From NCBI RefSeq assembly GCF_032884065.1, contig NC_088883.1, forward strand, positions 33,835,354 to 33,899,353: a stretch of DNA of 64,000 nt, read 5' to 3'. Below the pieces are notes generated by a model. The model was not told the DNA's origin. It made no database searches and saw only the letters and a program-made list of their open reading frames with translations. Positions 12,301-24,095 of the stretch are shown here, piece by piece. Source of the DNA: Artemia franciscana (taxonomy: Eukaryota; Arthropoda; Branchiopoda; Anostraca; Artemiidae). Position numbers and translations under genes: made by a program. Positions within the stretch are counted from its first letter, which is position 1; every line of letters starts with the position of its first letter.

Positions 12301-12700
12301 TCCCGCTTTCTAGGGCCATAATGAGAGGAAAGTTTAAAGTGGCTAGGGCACGTTCTGCGGGTGAAGGATGACAGATTGCCAAAAATTGTCCTTTTCGGCC
12401 AACTGTCTAGAACTAAATGGAAAGCAGGCCGTCCGCGGTTGGGTTGGTGGATGCCATAAAGAAAGATCCATGGGAAATGAGAAATTCCTGGTAGGGTTTA
12501 AAAAAGGAGGCTTTGAATAGATTGGGATGGAGGAGGAGCATGCATAGCTGTGTTGACCAAAAAAGATCTAAAGGAAGATTTAAGGGAAATGGGAAATTCT
12601 TGTGAAGGTGTAAAGAGCTTTGAATAGATTGGGATGGATGAGTGTGCGTAGAGATGTTGGCATCAGGCGGCTTGGTGCTGCGATGAGTGGTTAGTAGTAG
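9355..12700 (+). mobile_element. LINE family A, copy 2 (near full length, degenerate)
   Basis: The leader (9355-9950) matches copy 1. The endonuclease start follows near 9945, but its middle is missing: the sequence jumps from the N-terminal part (about 10200) to the ITNTVFGRKM part (about 10255). The linker and reverse transcriptase follow, including RNIICEVADVVLGK and KKVEKALEY at 10610-10800 and the palm at 11545-12040. The C-terminal LRWLGHVLRVKD-type region lies near 12330-12370. The 3' end is a run of AGT triplets (about 12690-12710), also seen as AGT or ACT runs at 45668-45690, 49425-49440 and 56280-56302. It resembles RTE/CR1-type non-LTR retrotransposons; I cannot fix the clade. Confidence 0.8.
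11545..12042 (+). pseudogene. LINE A reverse transcriptase palm fragment
   Basis: The longest surviving open stretch of LINE A, 165 codons. It contains the VKQG and PFIWIILM region (motif B area), then LDLDFADDLSI, where FADD is the metal-binding core (usually YADD or FADD). It ends with LKINVQKTKSLRLGIS (thumb side). Upstream palm motifs, such as FIDYEQAFDSV at about 11485-11515, are in another frame with stops. Downstream, the thumb and C-terminal region is frameshifted after about 11960. It cannot make a working enzyme. Confidence 0.85.
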
Positions 12701-12739
12701 TATTAGTATGTTAATTATTATCGAATAATTAATTAATTA

Positions 12740-12776
12740 TTAATATACTGTAATATTTTATAATACAGTATATTAA
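12740..12776. repeat. 13-bp perfect hairpin in AT-rich DNA
   Basis: TTAATATACTGTA (12740-12752) and its exact inverse TACAGTATATTAA (12764-12776) are separated by 11 nt. It lies just past the LINE A 3' tail and may be only an AT-rich palindrome. Confidence 0.6.
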
Positions 12777-12779
12777 CTT

Positions 12780-13238
12780 ATTCAATTAACTGATAATTGA
12801 AATTTGGTTTCCCTTGATGTTTCTCTCTATCCGGATACAAGCTCCATTTGGGAGATGTTTTCGGCATCTTCATTAAAGAAATACCATTTTGGCATTTTCA
12901 TTGAAGGAGAAAAATTGAGCCCCCCCCCCCTCCCGTAGATTTTGAAAAATGCATTTTACCATTGAAAATTTTGAAGGAATGAAAATAAATCAAGAAGACA
13001 AAAAACAAACTAAAATGAAGGTAAAGAATTTCAAATAGACCAAAGCGATTCCAATTTTCAATTAGTCAAAACAGTGGTAGTTCTTGCCTCTTTTGTGCCT
13101 GGGGCAAAATCTTGATTAGCCCCACCCACCTGTCTCCGACAAGTGTTCAGACAAAATGTAAACTAATTTTTCATTTATTAACAAAATTTTAATTTATCTA
13201 AATCGTAATTTTCTTATAAACAAAGGCGACTCATTTGA
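12780..13238. other. Spacer, no gene seen
   Basis: Mixed AT-rich sequence with a C run near 12920-12933. No frame or repeat was recognised. Confidence 0.5.
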
Positions 13239-13239
13239 A

Positions 13240-13676
13240 GGTTCTATCGAACCAATTTTGCCGCCATGACATCAAGAAGGGACTCACACTGTCTTCGGTT
13301 AGAAGATAAGTGACAAAAAGAATCAGTTTATACAAGCCTGCCACGTAGCCTTGCCGGCCCCGGCTTCGAAATTGGCTACATATTCGTTTTCTTAAAACTG
13401 GCACCTTTGACATTTCTGGCCACAAAAACGATCTAAATAGGTCACGACTTTAAGGTAAAGTGCGCATTTTTCCCAGAGTGGTTGTATCGAACTTGTGGTG
13501 ACGCCATAATGTCAAGAAGAGGCTCAAACTGTCTGTGGTTAGAAAAAAAGCGACAAAAAGAATCAATATATACAAGCCTGTCGCACCAAGACATCAAGAA
13601 GAGGCTCACATTGTCTTCAGTTTGAAGACAAGCGACAATGAGAATTTAAAACCCATATATAGAAGCCTGCCTCTCT
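13240..13676 (+). repeat. Local ~95-bp repeat, three copies
   Basis: A unit holding GACATCAAGAAGRGRCTCAC, CTTCGGTTAGAAGATAAG and ATATACAAGCCTGYC occurs at about 13260-13345, 13505-13585 and 13590-13672. The first two are separated by about 150 bp of unrelated sequence; the last two are adjacent. Confidence 0.7.
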
Positions 13677-13706
13677 GGGGCCGGATGGCGAAGCCGCCGG
13701 GCTCCC

Positions 13707-13882
<176 letters not shown>

Positions 13883-14034
13883 TAGCTGTTGGGGTGGCGC
13901 TTCGCGCCACCCCAACACCTAGTTGGTGGGGGCGCTTCGCGCCCCCCCAAGCCCCCCCCGCGCGCGTAAGTCGTTACGCGCCATATTAGTTACGCGCCAT
14001 TGTAGTTGTGTCCCTATGTCCCACCTGTGAATAT

Positions 14035-14035
<1 letters not shown>

Positions 14036-14128
<93 letters not shown>
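14036..14128. repeat. (TA)n microsatellite inside Helitron
   Basis: About 90 bp of TA dinucleotide between the Pif1 remnant and the GC-rich 3' end. The second Helitron has the same arrangement at 27683-27765. Confidence 0.95.
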
Positions 14129-14131
<3 letters not shown>

Positions 14132-14147
14132 TTTAACTACGTAAAAC

Positions 14148-14345
14148 TTGCGAATATACAACATTCTTTGCTGTCCCATTGTCTGTGCATATAAATAGAT
14201 TGTCAGGTTTACCGACTCTTGAACATGCAACATATAATGGTCCATGGGAAAACAATCCGTATTCAGATCTATACCTCATGATTCTAATGATTGCCCTTGA
14301 GCTTTGTTGATGGTGATTGCTAATCGACCATTCCCTGAGTCGCCA
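14148..14345 (-). pseudogene. Helitron Pif1-like helicase, C-terminal remnant
   Basis: Minus-strand translation gives AITINKAQGQSLES (from about 14330 down), the conserved late motif of Pif1/RecD2-type helicases in Helitrons. Frameshifted blocks follow that match LNTDCF, a [17 protein letters not shown] stretch and [14 protein letters not shown] stop after SLES and at least two frame changes break it. This is only the C-terminal tail of a helicase normally over 1000 residues long. Confidence 0.8.
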
Positions 14346-14509
14346 TCGTCATTTATATATCCCCCTGTGCACCCCGGCGTCCCCTTTGTAGTTATGTCCC
14401 TGTGTCCCGGTCGTCATTTATATTCCCTGTGTCCCGGTCGTCATTTGTGCCTCGGTGCTTTGTTGATTGCTAATTTATATTATATTTATATTTATATTTT
14501 TTATATTTA

Positions 14510-15260
14510 TTAATATTTTTTTAGTTTTCTTTTTCTCTTATTTTTCAGTTTTTTCCTTTTTTTTAGTTTTTTTCTTTTTTAGTTTTTAGTTTTTTTTTTG
14601 TTTTTTACCTTTTTTTAGTTTTTTTAGTTTTTTTAGTTTTTTAGCTTTTTTAGTTTTTTTATTAGTTTTTAGTTTTTTTTTTAGTTTTTGCCTTTTTTTA
14701 GTTTTTTCAGTTTTTTTTAGTTTTTAGTTTTTTACCTTTTTTTAGTTTTTTTTAGTTTTTTAGCTTTTTTAGTTTTTTTTTCTTTTTAGTTTTTTTTGTA
14801 GTTTTTACCTTTTTTAGTTTTTTTTCTTCTTTTGTATTAGTGTGAAATAATTCAGACGTCATATGCGGACAAACACGACGTCACTCGACAGACAGACAGA
14901 CAGACATAACCCACAAACAACTTATTTTTATATATATTTATTCATATTTTTTTAGTTTTCTTTTTCTCTTTTATTTTTCAGTTTTTTCCTTTTTTTTAGT
15001 TTTTTTCTTTTTTAGTTTTTAGTTTTTTTTAGTTTTTTACCTTTTTTTAGTTTTTTTTAGTTTTTTTAGTTTTTTAGCTTTTTTAGTTTTTTTATTAGTT
15101 TTTATTTTTTTTGTAGTTTTTGCCTTTTTTTATTTTTTTCAGTTTTTTTTTAGTTATTAGATTTTTACCTTTTTTTAGTTTTTTTTAGTTTTTTAGCTTT
15201 TTTAGTTTTTTTTCTTTTTAGTTTTTTTTGTAGTTTTTACCTTTTTTAGTTTTTTTCTTC
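14510..15260. repeat. (TTTTTAG)n-like low-complexity blocks
   Basis: Two T-rich blocks (14510-14830, 14945-15255) built of TTTTTAGTTTTT and ACCTTTTTTTAG words. The complementary A-rich block is at 27090-27520 in the second Helitron, so these are part of the element and not independent satellites. Confidence 0.85.
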
Positions 15261-15439
15261 TTTTGTATTAGTGTGAAATAATTCAGACGTCATATGCGGA
15301 CAAACACGACGTCACACCTGATCCACAGATCCACAGATCCACACACAGACAACTTATTTTTATATATATAGAAGATATATATATAGACTTCCAATAACCT
15401 TCTTAGTATAAGCCTGTGAATAGTTAAGGCATGTTTATC

Positions 15440-15965
15440 AACAGTGTGTCACACCAAAAAAAGTCGGTAGTAAGTATCATAATAAGTATCTTTTAAATGA
15501 TATAGTTCTAGGTGAAGGTGGGGAAGGAAAATTTCTAGTAGTAGAAAGGTGATTTAACTAAAAAAGTTGCTTAAAAATATATCAGAGTCATATACCCTTA
15601 CCTCAGAAAGTTAGAGAAACTTAAATTTGTGTCAGAGGAAATTTACTTCTTAGATAAAGTCAAGGTTATCGATGGATACCTAAAAATACATGACTATTAT
15701 GTGGACAGAGGGATATTGGATAATTACGGAATATGATAAGAATTCAAAGTGCATTGAAGAGTATGGATGTCTAGATGAATCTATATCTGCCTGTGTTTTC
15801 AGACAAAATAGTAACTGCAGTCTAGAGAATGGAAGATGCAGGCCTTGCGTACAAAGACTTGAAATGCGACAATGTAATCGTTGATGAATCATAGAATGTT
15901 ACAATAATTGACTGGTTCTGTTACAGACGCGGGGTTTACTGATGGATATGCATATATTGATTTTT
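15440..15965 (+). pseudogene. PIM-like protein kinase pseudogene, copy 1 (truncated)
   Basis: Frameshifted translation shows NKYLLNDIVLGEGGEGKF (Gly-rich loop, about 15470-15525), a KIY after the usual VAxK position, and an ECIKEYG-like helix (KCIEEYGCLDESISACVF at 15750-15800). Then come KDLKCDNVIVDESYNV (catalytic loop, about 15853-15900) and a damaged IIDF/W at the DFG position. Order and spacing match a Ser/Thr kinase N-lobe and catalytic loop without introns. The C-lobe is missing. The same words appear at 55041-55860, which settles the identity. PIM-type is inferred from the loop and the second copy; another CAMK-like kinase is possible. It begins about 70 bp beyond the Helitron 5' end. 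Confidence 0.65.
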
Positions 15966-15969
15966 GCAC

Positions 15970-16600
15970 TAAAAAAAGTATAAAAAATAAGAAAAACTCA
16001 ATAATCTGCTTTTGGGTAATTTTTCAGTAATTCATTACTGAAAACACTTTTTGTGACGTGCCAGTTTAACTTTCTAAACATACTTCCAGTGTAATTGTCG
16101 GAAGAAGTTGCCACAGTCTGAAGAAACGAGTTCTATTCGGTACTTGAAGGGACTAAAAACAGTTCTATTTGTGAGCATAGTTTTAGATTATATAAATGAT
16201 GAGTGTCCGTAACTTTCAGCCAGTCACTTTTCTGTAAAAAAAAAAAAAAATCACTCGGTGTTATGCTGAGAATACCTGCCACCAGGCGAGCATATTATTA
16301 GACAAATAGTAGATATCCATCCTTACAAGAGGGTATACGTTTTTCTTTTATACCTACCCTTAGATAGTACGTTTTTGTTATACCTTATATCTAAAGAATA
16401 ATGATATACTTATATTGTGAGTTAAATGGATGTGCCGTCTGACGGATATACTAGAATATTTAAAAATGGTAATTTATTTCTTCCTCGAGTAGCCATATTA
16501 TGGTAAGTTTAGAGGACGCGCCGGATTTTAGAAAGTCGGATTTCATGTCGTTCAATTAAAAACGTATCTTAATACAAACGCTTCTGTTTTAAATAATCAA
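15970..16600. other. Spacer, no gene seen
   Basis: AT-rich, with an A run near 16236-16250. No recognised feature. Confidence 0.5.
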
Positions 16601-16850
16601 ATAGTTCGTGATAACGAACTGTAGTAAGGAGCGACCCAGCTTAATAGTAACCAAAACTCTAAAAAACAGGATTTTGATACCAACAGTTACATCAAAAGAA
16701 TCGTATTTTAATGCTGATTTTAAATATATAAGTTTAATCAAGTTTAGTCTTACCCATCAAAAGTTGTGAGTCTGAGAAAATTTGCCTTATTTTAGAAAAT
16801 AGGGGAAAACACCCGTTAAAAGTCATAGAATCTTAACGAAAGTAGTTAGA
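16601..16850 (+). mobile_element. Family Y repeat, 5' fragment
   Basis: It starts with AGTTCGTGATAACGAACT (terminal hairpin with a changed loop) and follows the first ~245 bp of the 5210 copy, ending at the AGTCATAGAATCTTAACG stretch. The rest of the element is absent. Confidence 0.75.
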
Positions 16851-17129
16851 AAATCCGTGTCTCTGCCCGGCAGTTCTTTCTATCCATGTGTATATTTAAA
16901 AGTTTAACGCTAGTATTCATTTTCAGAATGGTATTCGCATGATTTTTTTGTAAATTTTGTAGAATGATTATTTTGTTTTAATCAGATATACCAGCCAGGT
17001 TCACATAGCTACGTAGTGGTTTCAAGTGGCGAAAATTTAGGGGGATTTTACCCCTTTTCCTGGGAAAAAGAGTCAGAATCTCGTATTTAAATTTCTGTTG
17101 TAATTGAAGTTCTGTTTTAAATTTAATAT

Positions 17130-17720
17130 TCTGTCGTCTTTTTCGCTCTCCCCGGACTTGAATTAATAGGAAACGACCTTAGAGTTATATTTTTTTCAAT
17201 TATGTATTATATTATTATTATAGCAGAAATGGTGTATTTACCCCCTTCTGACTCCATCTAGAGTGAAAGATGGAGTATAAGTGATGGAATTTTCCAAATT
17301 CTGGTGTCATTCCCGGTCTCCCTAGGCATGAATTAATAGGGAAAGACCTTTCAAGCCGCTAAATACTGCACAAATTAAGATTTTGATGTTTCATCCTTCT
17401 CTGAACGTGTTTGGGTGGAAATGGATGCTTTAGTGAAGGATTTTTCAAATTTCTAGTGTCTTTTTCAGTCTCCTTAGGCTTAAATTAATAGGGAAAGATC
17501 TTTCAAACCGCTAAATACTGCACAAATTAAGATTTTAATTTTCCTCCTACTCTGGCCTTGCTTGGGTGGAAATGGGGTGCTTTAGTAATGGGATTTTCCA
17601 ATTTCTGGTGTCATTTTCAGTCTCTTCCGACTTGAGCTTTGTGAATGATCTCTCAATTCAGAAAATATTGCAAAATTTCAATTCGAGACTCTCTCCTTCT
17701 TTTTCTTGAAAAAATGGGGT
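17130..17720. repeat. ~150-170-bp tandem repeat, about four units
   Basis: Units marked by GAATTAATAGGGAAAGA followed by CGCTAAATACTGCACAAATT recur at about 17156, 17327, 17480 and, degraded, 17630. The array lies within 250 bp upstream of the transporter coding start. Confidence 0.75.
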
Positions 17721-17963
17721 ATTTCTTCAAGATCGATTAATTTGTTCTTAACTGAATTTTTCGAAAATTTTATACCTTATTTTTTACTGGACTCTGTTAA
17801 TTGAGGTCGATTTGTGACACAATGGAATCACTAATTCGTACCAAGATATGAAAATAAATCACGGGCTATAACTGTAGGTAGAATTAAGGATACACATAAA
17901 ATTACAAATATATTTTTCTTCAAAATCAATTCATTTAATAGCATGTATTATTGTAGGTTCTAG

Positions 17964-18185
17964 ATGCCGAAGCATTACCACGAAACCACTAGCATCGATC
18001 CTGGAGAAGGTTCAGATACAACAGAAGAGGATATTGTATACGATGGCTCGGAACTGCTAAATGGAAAACTCGGCCATCGGCATTTACATTCTCTTCCCAG
18101 GAGACGTCACCCAAGAATTTCTTGGTCCTCCAAGTTTCATAGATTGCTTCGTACGCTTGCTCTTTGCCTCGCATTTTTCGTTTTG
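17964..18185 (+). CDS. MFSD4-like transporter, coding exon 1
   Basis: 74 codons from ATG 17964 to the donor TTTTG|GTGCGT. The N-terminus is cytosolic and polar: an acidic stretch (residues about 12-30, DPGEGSDTTEEDIVYDGSEL), then a basic stretch with RRRHPR (about 46-51). The last 14 residues (LRTLALCLAFFVL) start transmembrane helix 1, which continues directly in exon 2 as GLCIAVPGPTLLDL. An ATG eight bases after a splice acceptor and the exact fit of the helix across the junction support both ends. Beyond the donor the frame runs only to a stop at 18239, which is why the splice is needed. Confidence 0.85.
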
Positions 18186-18779
18186 GTGCGTTTTTGTCTT
18201 TATATTGCTCATTTTTCTATGCCTCCTCCTCTGCTGTGAATAATTTTGTGGGGCACTGTGTACCAATGAGTTACTCGGAGCAAAAAGATTATCGAAGAAT
18301 TTAGAGATTCTTGATCTCTGTTTGATCTTTGTTCTAGAAATGTCATCTTGCTTAATATGAATAAATAGAGGGTAGATATTCTTTTCTCATTTTTAAACTT
18401 TTCCAATAATGGATGATAAACACAATGTTTAATATGTTCGCTGGTTGTTCAGCCTTCTAAGTTATCTGAGTTGACTGGCTGGATTTTTCCGTGTTGAATT
18501 AAAAGTGACCTGCTGATATGCAATTATTTAGTGATGACAATAAGGAATAGGGGTGCTTTTGCCCTCCTATCTCCCCCCCCCACACCCATCTAAATTTGAA
18601 TACTTCATTTTTAAAGGGGGAGGGTTTTTTGCGGAAAGATGCTCTTTTTCGTATCTTCATAAAAAATGGTAAATTTGCCCGCTCCCCCCTAATCTTTCAA
18701 AAACACTTTTTTTTCTGATTTCAAATGAGAGCATCCCACAAAAGCTCTGGATGTTTCTACTTCTATTTAATAAAGAAAA
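18186..18779. other. Intron 1, 5' part, nothing recognised
   Basis: AT-rich intron sequence with a C run near 18571-18580. No repeat family was recognised before the family Y copy. Confidence 0.5.
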
Positions 18780-20046
18780 ACTAGTTGTTTTTTTTTCAAC
18801 TGAAAATAAGAAGCAACATTAAAACTTAAAACTAACAGAAACTATTGTGTATATGAGGGTGGTTGCTCCTCCTCAACACCTTGCTCTGTAGGCGTTAGTT
18901 TTTTTTTTTAACAGCTTTCTATTGTTCTAATTAATCGAACCTTGTGTTTCAAGAGTCGTTTTTAAAGAATTGGGACGAAATTCAAACTTTACCACAATGA
19001 GCGATATGTTGAGGAGGAGTTTTGGTTTAATTTCCGATGGTTTTTTAAATAATGCCAGGAAATCTGGCTCTACCTCCACGGAAAAATCCCTCCTCCCCAC
19101 GGCTATATTCTCTAGATAATTCAATCCTGGTGAAATTTTACCCCTAACAATTACGATTAATTCCTCCTCGCATAAATTGAGTCGGCAAAGGGAAAGCAAG
19201 GCATAAGAAGAATTTCGTAAAAAAAAAAATCTGGCAAATTCTCCCAGTGTAAATTTCCCTCAAAAATTCACCTTCTGAAAGCTTCCCTCGCATGGAAAAT
19301 TCCCCCGTGAAAAAAATCCCCCTAGCAGAAAATTCCTCCCTCCCCCCCTCCCGAAAAATGTATTATTACTTCCAAATAAAAATACTATACGTAAACGATA
19401 CTATACGTAAATTTTATAACTTAAAGACCTTCCCCAAGCGGCTGATGGGGGTCATGATATCTTCAAAGGTCGAGTTAATCGGCTTTTTGATTATGCTTAA
19501 CAAAATGGCTAAATTTTGATCGGACGATTTTGAGAAAAAAAGGGGCGTGGGAGGGGCCTAGTGGCCCTCCATTCTTTTTGGTAAATTAAAAAGAACCCTA
19601 AATCTTTTGATTTCCGTTTTAATGAGCCCCTTATCGATGTTCTAGGACCATTTTATTGATACAGTCACCTCTGGGGGGAAAAAGAGACAATAAACACGCA
19701 TCCGTGATCTTTCTTCTGGCAAAAAACAAAAAATTCTACATTTTTGCAGATAGGAGCTTGAAACCTCTACAGTAGGATTCTCTGATGCGCTGAATCTGAT
19801 CGTAGGATTGAGATTCTACGACTTTTAGGGGGTGTTTCCCCCTTTTTTAAATCAGGCAAATTTTCTTTGGCTTGTAGCCTTTAGTGCGTAAGACTAACCT
19901 TAATGAAACTCTTATAATGAAATATATTTTAAATCAACATAACCAGCCCTTTTTATATATCTATTGGTGTCGAAATTTCGTTTTTTAGTTTCGGTTACTA
20001 TTGAGCCAGGTTGCTTCTTACTTACAGTTGGTTACCACGAACTGTT
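18780..20046 (-). mobile_element. Family Y repeat in intron 1, minus strand
   Basis: Read on the minus strand from 20046 it begins with the terminal hairpin (CAGTTCGTGGTAACCAACTG, one changed base) and follows the 5210 copy phrase by phrase, including GGGGGAAACACCCCCTAAAA near 19840. It ends with half of the foldback segment at 18795-19030. It is more than 1.2 kb long and non-coding. Confidence 0.75.
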
Positions 20047-20324
20047 TCATTTGTGTTAACTTCCAAGAGTAAAAAGGGAATGAGAATACAGAATAAAGCA
20101 AAAAGCCATGAAAAAAGAAAGGAACGTTGAAAGAAACCTGGTGAAATGTAAAAAAAAATAGAAATCACAGTAAAAAAAAAAGCTCTTTGAGTTTTATAGA
20201 AGGAAGAAGTAACGCCAGAAGTAAACTCAAATATTCGATTGAAGCAGTGAAGAAATAACAACTTGGTGGGGTAATTCTATTTTATAAAATTACTCTCCTT
20301 GTAGAAGTTTTTTATTTATTTTTT

Positions 20325-20420
20325 TTTGGGGGGGGGGGGGGGTATTATGTTTCTGTTACAATTATAAATGGACCTAGTGTTCTATAATTTTTTTTTTTTG
20401 TAATCATGGAGTGTCTTTTA
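20325..20420. repeat. Short dispersed repeat, copy 1
   Basis: TATTATGTTTCTGTTACAAT, then ATAAATGGACCTAG, then ATCATGNAGTGTCTTTTA. The same order occurs at 21600-21690. A G run precedes it (20329-20341). Confidence 0.6.
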
Positions 20421-20644
20421 TGGCTCTAGGCCAATTCCCCGTGGAAAATTCCACCTTCAGAAATTCTTCCGGGAAATCCCCTTGCGGTTGATTTCCTCCT
20501 CCCAATTCAATATTCCTCCCCGATGTAAAATTGGGTGTGTTTTTTGAAAACTTTCTATACTTGCTTTGCTTGGTCTACACTTCGAGTTAGACTCCCGTAA
20601 TCTAAACAAAATTCATATATAAAATTCCTATAAAAAATACATAT

Positions 20645-20649
<5 letters not shown>

Positions 20650-20701
<52 letters not shown>
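20650..20701. repeat. (TA)n microsatellite, intron 1
   Basis: About 50 bp of TA dinucleotide. Confidence 0.95.
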
Positions 20702-20702
<1 letters not shown>

Positions 20703-21439
20703 CTGTACATAAAATTATATATAGAAAAAATGTCCCTTAATGGTACTTTAGACGGGAAATCATCTGACGTGTGGTCTAGTAGACGCGATTATGATCTTAT
20801 GGGTTGAACCTGTGTCATGTATTACAAGTGTTGGTACCAGACCAAGTCCCTGGGAAGTAATTACTCATACATCTTAGTCCCGGTCTGTATCTCTGTGCAA
20901 TGCCATCACAGAGTAGCCCTTCTACAGTTGTCACTAATTAAAATATCCAGAAGATCGTTAAGAATTGTAATGAAAAAAAAGGCCCCGAAATTGCTATTTT
21001 AGGAGGAGAGCCGTAAAGTTGAAGCACTGTCTGGGACCGATATCTATAATATATTATTTAATTCACCCCTTGCGATTGAGAACGCATCCACTTGGTACAA
21101 CGCATCCACTGAAGCATTTCTATGGGTTTATTTAGTTTGATTTCTGGAACTTTGAGTCAAACTCTGATTCAGAACCAAGAAAATTTAAAATGAAACAATT
21201 TCTTTGTTTTAAATAAAAAGGAATTTATTTTCTTTAAGCTTTATCCTAAACTGCTATTATAACTTAACCCTCCAGCCCCCAAAAACACGAAAAAGAAGGA
21301 ATTAAAATGTAAGAATAACAGGATATTCTACACCATTTATTTTACCTGTATTCTGAAATATAGTTAGAATATTCCAGAGTCCCTTGCTTTCCTCATGCTT
21401 TTCAAATGGTTTCTCTTTGACAGCTCAATTTTACATATG

Positions 21440-21735
21440 GGCAGGATCGTATCCAGAATTTTTTTCTTTTTGGGAGGGGGGTTGCAAAAGGATTTTTTAG
21501 AGGGGGGGGTACAAAAAAGAAACGTTAAAAAATGCGTCAAAAATTGTCTGTATTCATTTTTGCTGCGTCTTTACGAGTTGGACAAACATTACAGGGAGGG
21601 GAGATATTATGTTTCTGTTATAATTATAAATGGACCTAGCGTTCCGTAATTATTTATTGCAATCATGTAGTGTCTTTTAGGGTTTTCCCAAACATTTCAG
21701 GGGGGTTCAAGCTAATCCTCTCCTGGATACGACCT
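21440..21735. repeat. Dispersed repeat with GGATACG ends
   Basis: Begins with GATCGTATCCAGAATTTTT and ends with CTCCTGGATACGACCTTG, inverse words at the two edges. The middle contains AAAAATGCGTCAAAAATTGT and TTTACGAGTTG, which recur at 57530-57650. Other members with the same edge words are at 22650-22760 and 62840-62990. It is probably a short non-autonomous element. Confidence 0.5.
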
Positions 21736-21739
21736 TGCA

Positions 21740-23010
21740 TGTGAGAAAAGTTTTCCGAAAGGTATTTGTCTGTGGGGGGAATTGTTCGCGGGGGGAATTA
21801 GCCAGACATGCAGATATTGCACAGACCTGCCCTTCAAATATTAACCAAACTTTGATTTATTGAGATATGCTTTTTAAGAATATAATGGTAATTGAGAATT
21901 TATTAGCCTTGTTGCATAATCGAAAATGTATAACTCACTTACATTTTATATTAAGCTACTAAGGATAAACCCTAAGTTAAGTAGTGAAGGTAGATTGTCC
22001 TTTCTTCTTTTTTTCATCTTTGGACCTAAAAGTGCGCGCAACTGGTAAAATGGTCAACTTTGGCATTTTAATTTTCTTATAATAAAATTTATTCTTTTGT
22101 CTTCTGCTTAATCTAAAGCAAAGGAGAAAAAAAAATGAATACAACTGACATTTTCTGTATCTTAATTTTTAACATTTATGAACTTTGTTAATTAGTGTCA
22201 GTAGCTCACGCAGTCAACACATACGAGATTCCATATCTGAGATATGGACAAGGTGAACATACCTCTCGATTTCTTTTTGTATGCTCTTTTCAAATATAAT
22301 GACTAATTCACTCCTAAATGCAACCCCCCTCTCCATCTGATTGTTTCACATATGGCCTTAATAATGTGTATTTTAGTTACTTCAATATTAGTTAGCTTCT
22401 ATTGTAAAATCGGTTATTTTATCAGTCTCCAATTTATCTTCGTGTGTCATTGAGTTCGTAATTTATAAAAATATTATTTTAAATGATTTTAAAGTATGGA
22501 AAATAACGGAAAGAAAAATGATAATCTCATTAGTAGAAATATCTTATTTAAACCCAACGAAAAGAAAATTTGGTCAAAAGTGAATGTTTTATGGGATATT
22601 TATTATATTTGTTATATCTTTTTCTTTATAACTATTCAATATAGACAGTGCCATATCCAAGGACAGGACACACCCAGTTTGGCCCTCTCCCCTCTCCCAT
22701 CAAAAAATTGTCGGACTCGTGCAAAAGGGACAAAAATAGATTTAAAATTTTTTTTTTATGTCTTGCAAAGTTTTTGTGTCCTCCCCCCATGAAAAAAAAT
22801 GCCCGACAGTATATTCTCTTTGAGCTATACCCCACTGAATAGAATTAGTGACCAAGTGGAGTCAATTCACAAAAAATTAGGGGGAGGGGAGGGGTAGAAG
22901 GTATTTTCCAAAATATAGGGGTGACAATTTTGTTGTCATTTTTGTATGAAAATATAAAAACAAATCTATTTTTTAATGGTTACACTTCCAAAAAAGGCAT
23001 TTTCAAAATC
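21740..23010. other. Intron 1, middle part
   Basis: AT-rich, with one more member of the GGATACG-edged repeat (about 22650-22760). No exon-like frame was seen. Confidence 0.5.
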
Positions 23011-23011
23011 T

Positions 23012-23270
23012 AGGGAAGCGGATGATAGACTATCTACCAACAAGTGAAAACGACATCATTTTTATACAATCCTGAAAAATGATTATGCCTAAAATCAATG
23101 CTTATTTGTGTCTAACTCAGACTATCTGGTTTGTCATTGGCCAATTGAAGACAAAGCCAAGACAGATAGTTTGAGTGGGAGGCAAAGCTGGCATAAGCCT
23201 TTGGCAGAATTGTATAAAAATGATGTCAGTTTCATTTGTTGATGCATAGTCTATCATCCATCCTAGGGCA
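23012..23270. repeat. Foldback element in intron 1
   Basis: Left arm (23020-23130, with GATGATAGACTATCTACCAA and AAAACGACATCATTTTTATA) is the imperfect inverse of right arm (about 23165-23265, with TATAAAAATGATGTCAGTTT and GCATAGTCTATCATCC). It is a hairpin-type miniature element with no coding sequence. Confidence 0.65.
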
Positions 23271-23887
23271 GAACTAAGGTAGATAGCTATAGAACTAAGG
23301 GATGGTCGAAATTTTTGATTTGGCTCATGACGAAGAACGTGACGAACATGACAGTAAAGTTGAAAATAGTGTAATCTTGAAAACTTCAAATCTTCCTAGC
23401 TTGGAAATTGTAAGATAATCTTAAGTAGCATCGTCAAAATAGCTGGAGTTAGAGAAATGACAATACGCAATGTCGATGTCAGAAAGCTCACTATCACGTT
23501 TTATCGACTTTGTTAGGCAAACTTAGATGGCTCTGGTTGTTTTTTTTTTTCAGAAGGGAACTTGGGTTTCCTTTCTCATACGTTTCCCACGTTATTTGAT
23601 TCGAACTTCCTCCAATTGCTGGATTGTTGTGATTGCTTGTTTGTGAAGGTCCAAGTAGTCTCATAAGATAGTTTTCTAAAATGGTGTTTTGAAACATGTG
23701 CATAATCTGTCTGGATGGGGTTTATATTCTCTGATGCTGCTTATCAGTTATCTTGTTTAGATTCTAGGGTTTTACAATTATTTGGAAGTGAGGGGGAACC
23801 CATCATTTCTCGGTGAAAAGAAACATAGTTTTTTATCTTTCGCATAACAACTTTATTTATTTTATTCGCTGTAGAAAATAGAACCAT

Positions 23888-24095
23888 TGGGCGTCTGGGT
23901 AATTGTGACGTCATTGGTATGTGAAGAGGTTTTTTGTTTGGTAATTGTGACGTGATTGGTATGATATAAGTGTTTCGTCTGGTAATCGTGGCAATTATGT
24001 CTGGGTAGTTTTGACGATATTGGTATATAGGGGATTTTTCGTCTGGTAATTGTGGTAATAGCGTCTGGGTAGTTGTGACGTCATTGGTATGAAAG
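23888..24095. repeat. Short tandem repeat with GTCTGGGTAATTGTGACGTC
   Basis: Words GTCTGGGTAATTGTGACGTC and ATTGGTATG recur at about 23892, 23936, 23999 and 24064 with truncated versions between, giving a 40-60 bp period. Confidence 0.65.

Noticed and set aside
15690..15884. 64-codon frame as a small cysteine-rich protein
   Set aside because: It is the frameshifted middle of the kinase pseudogene; the same words occur in order at 55362-55520.
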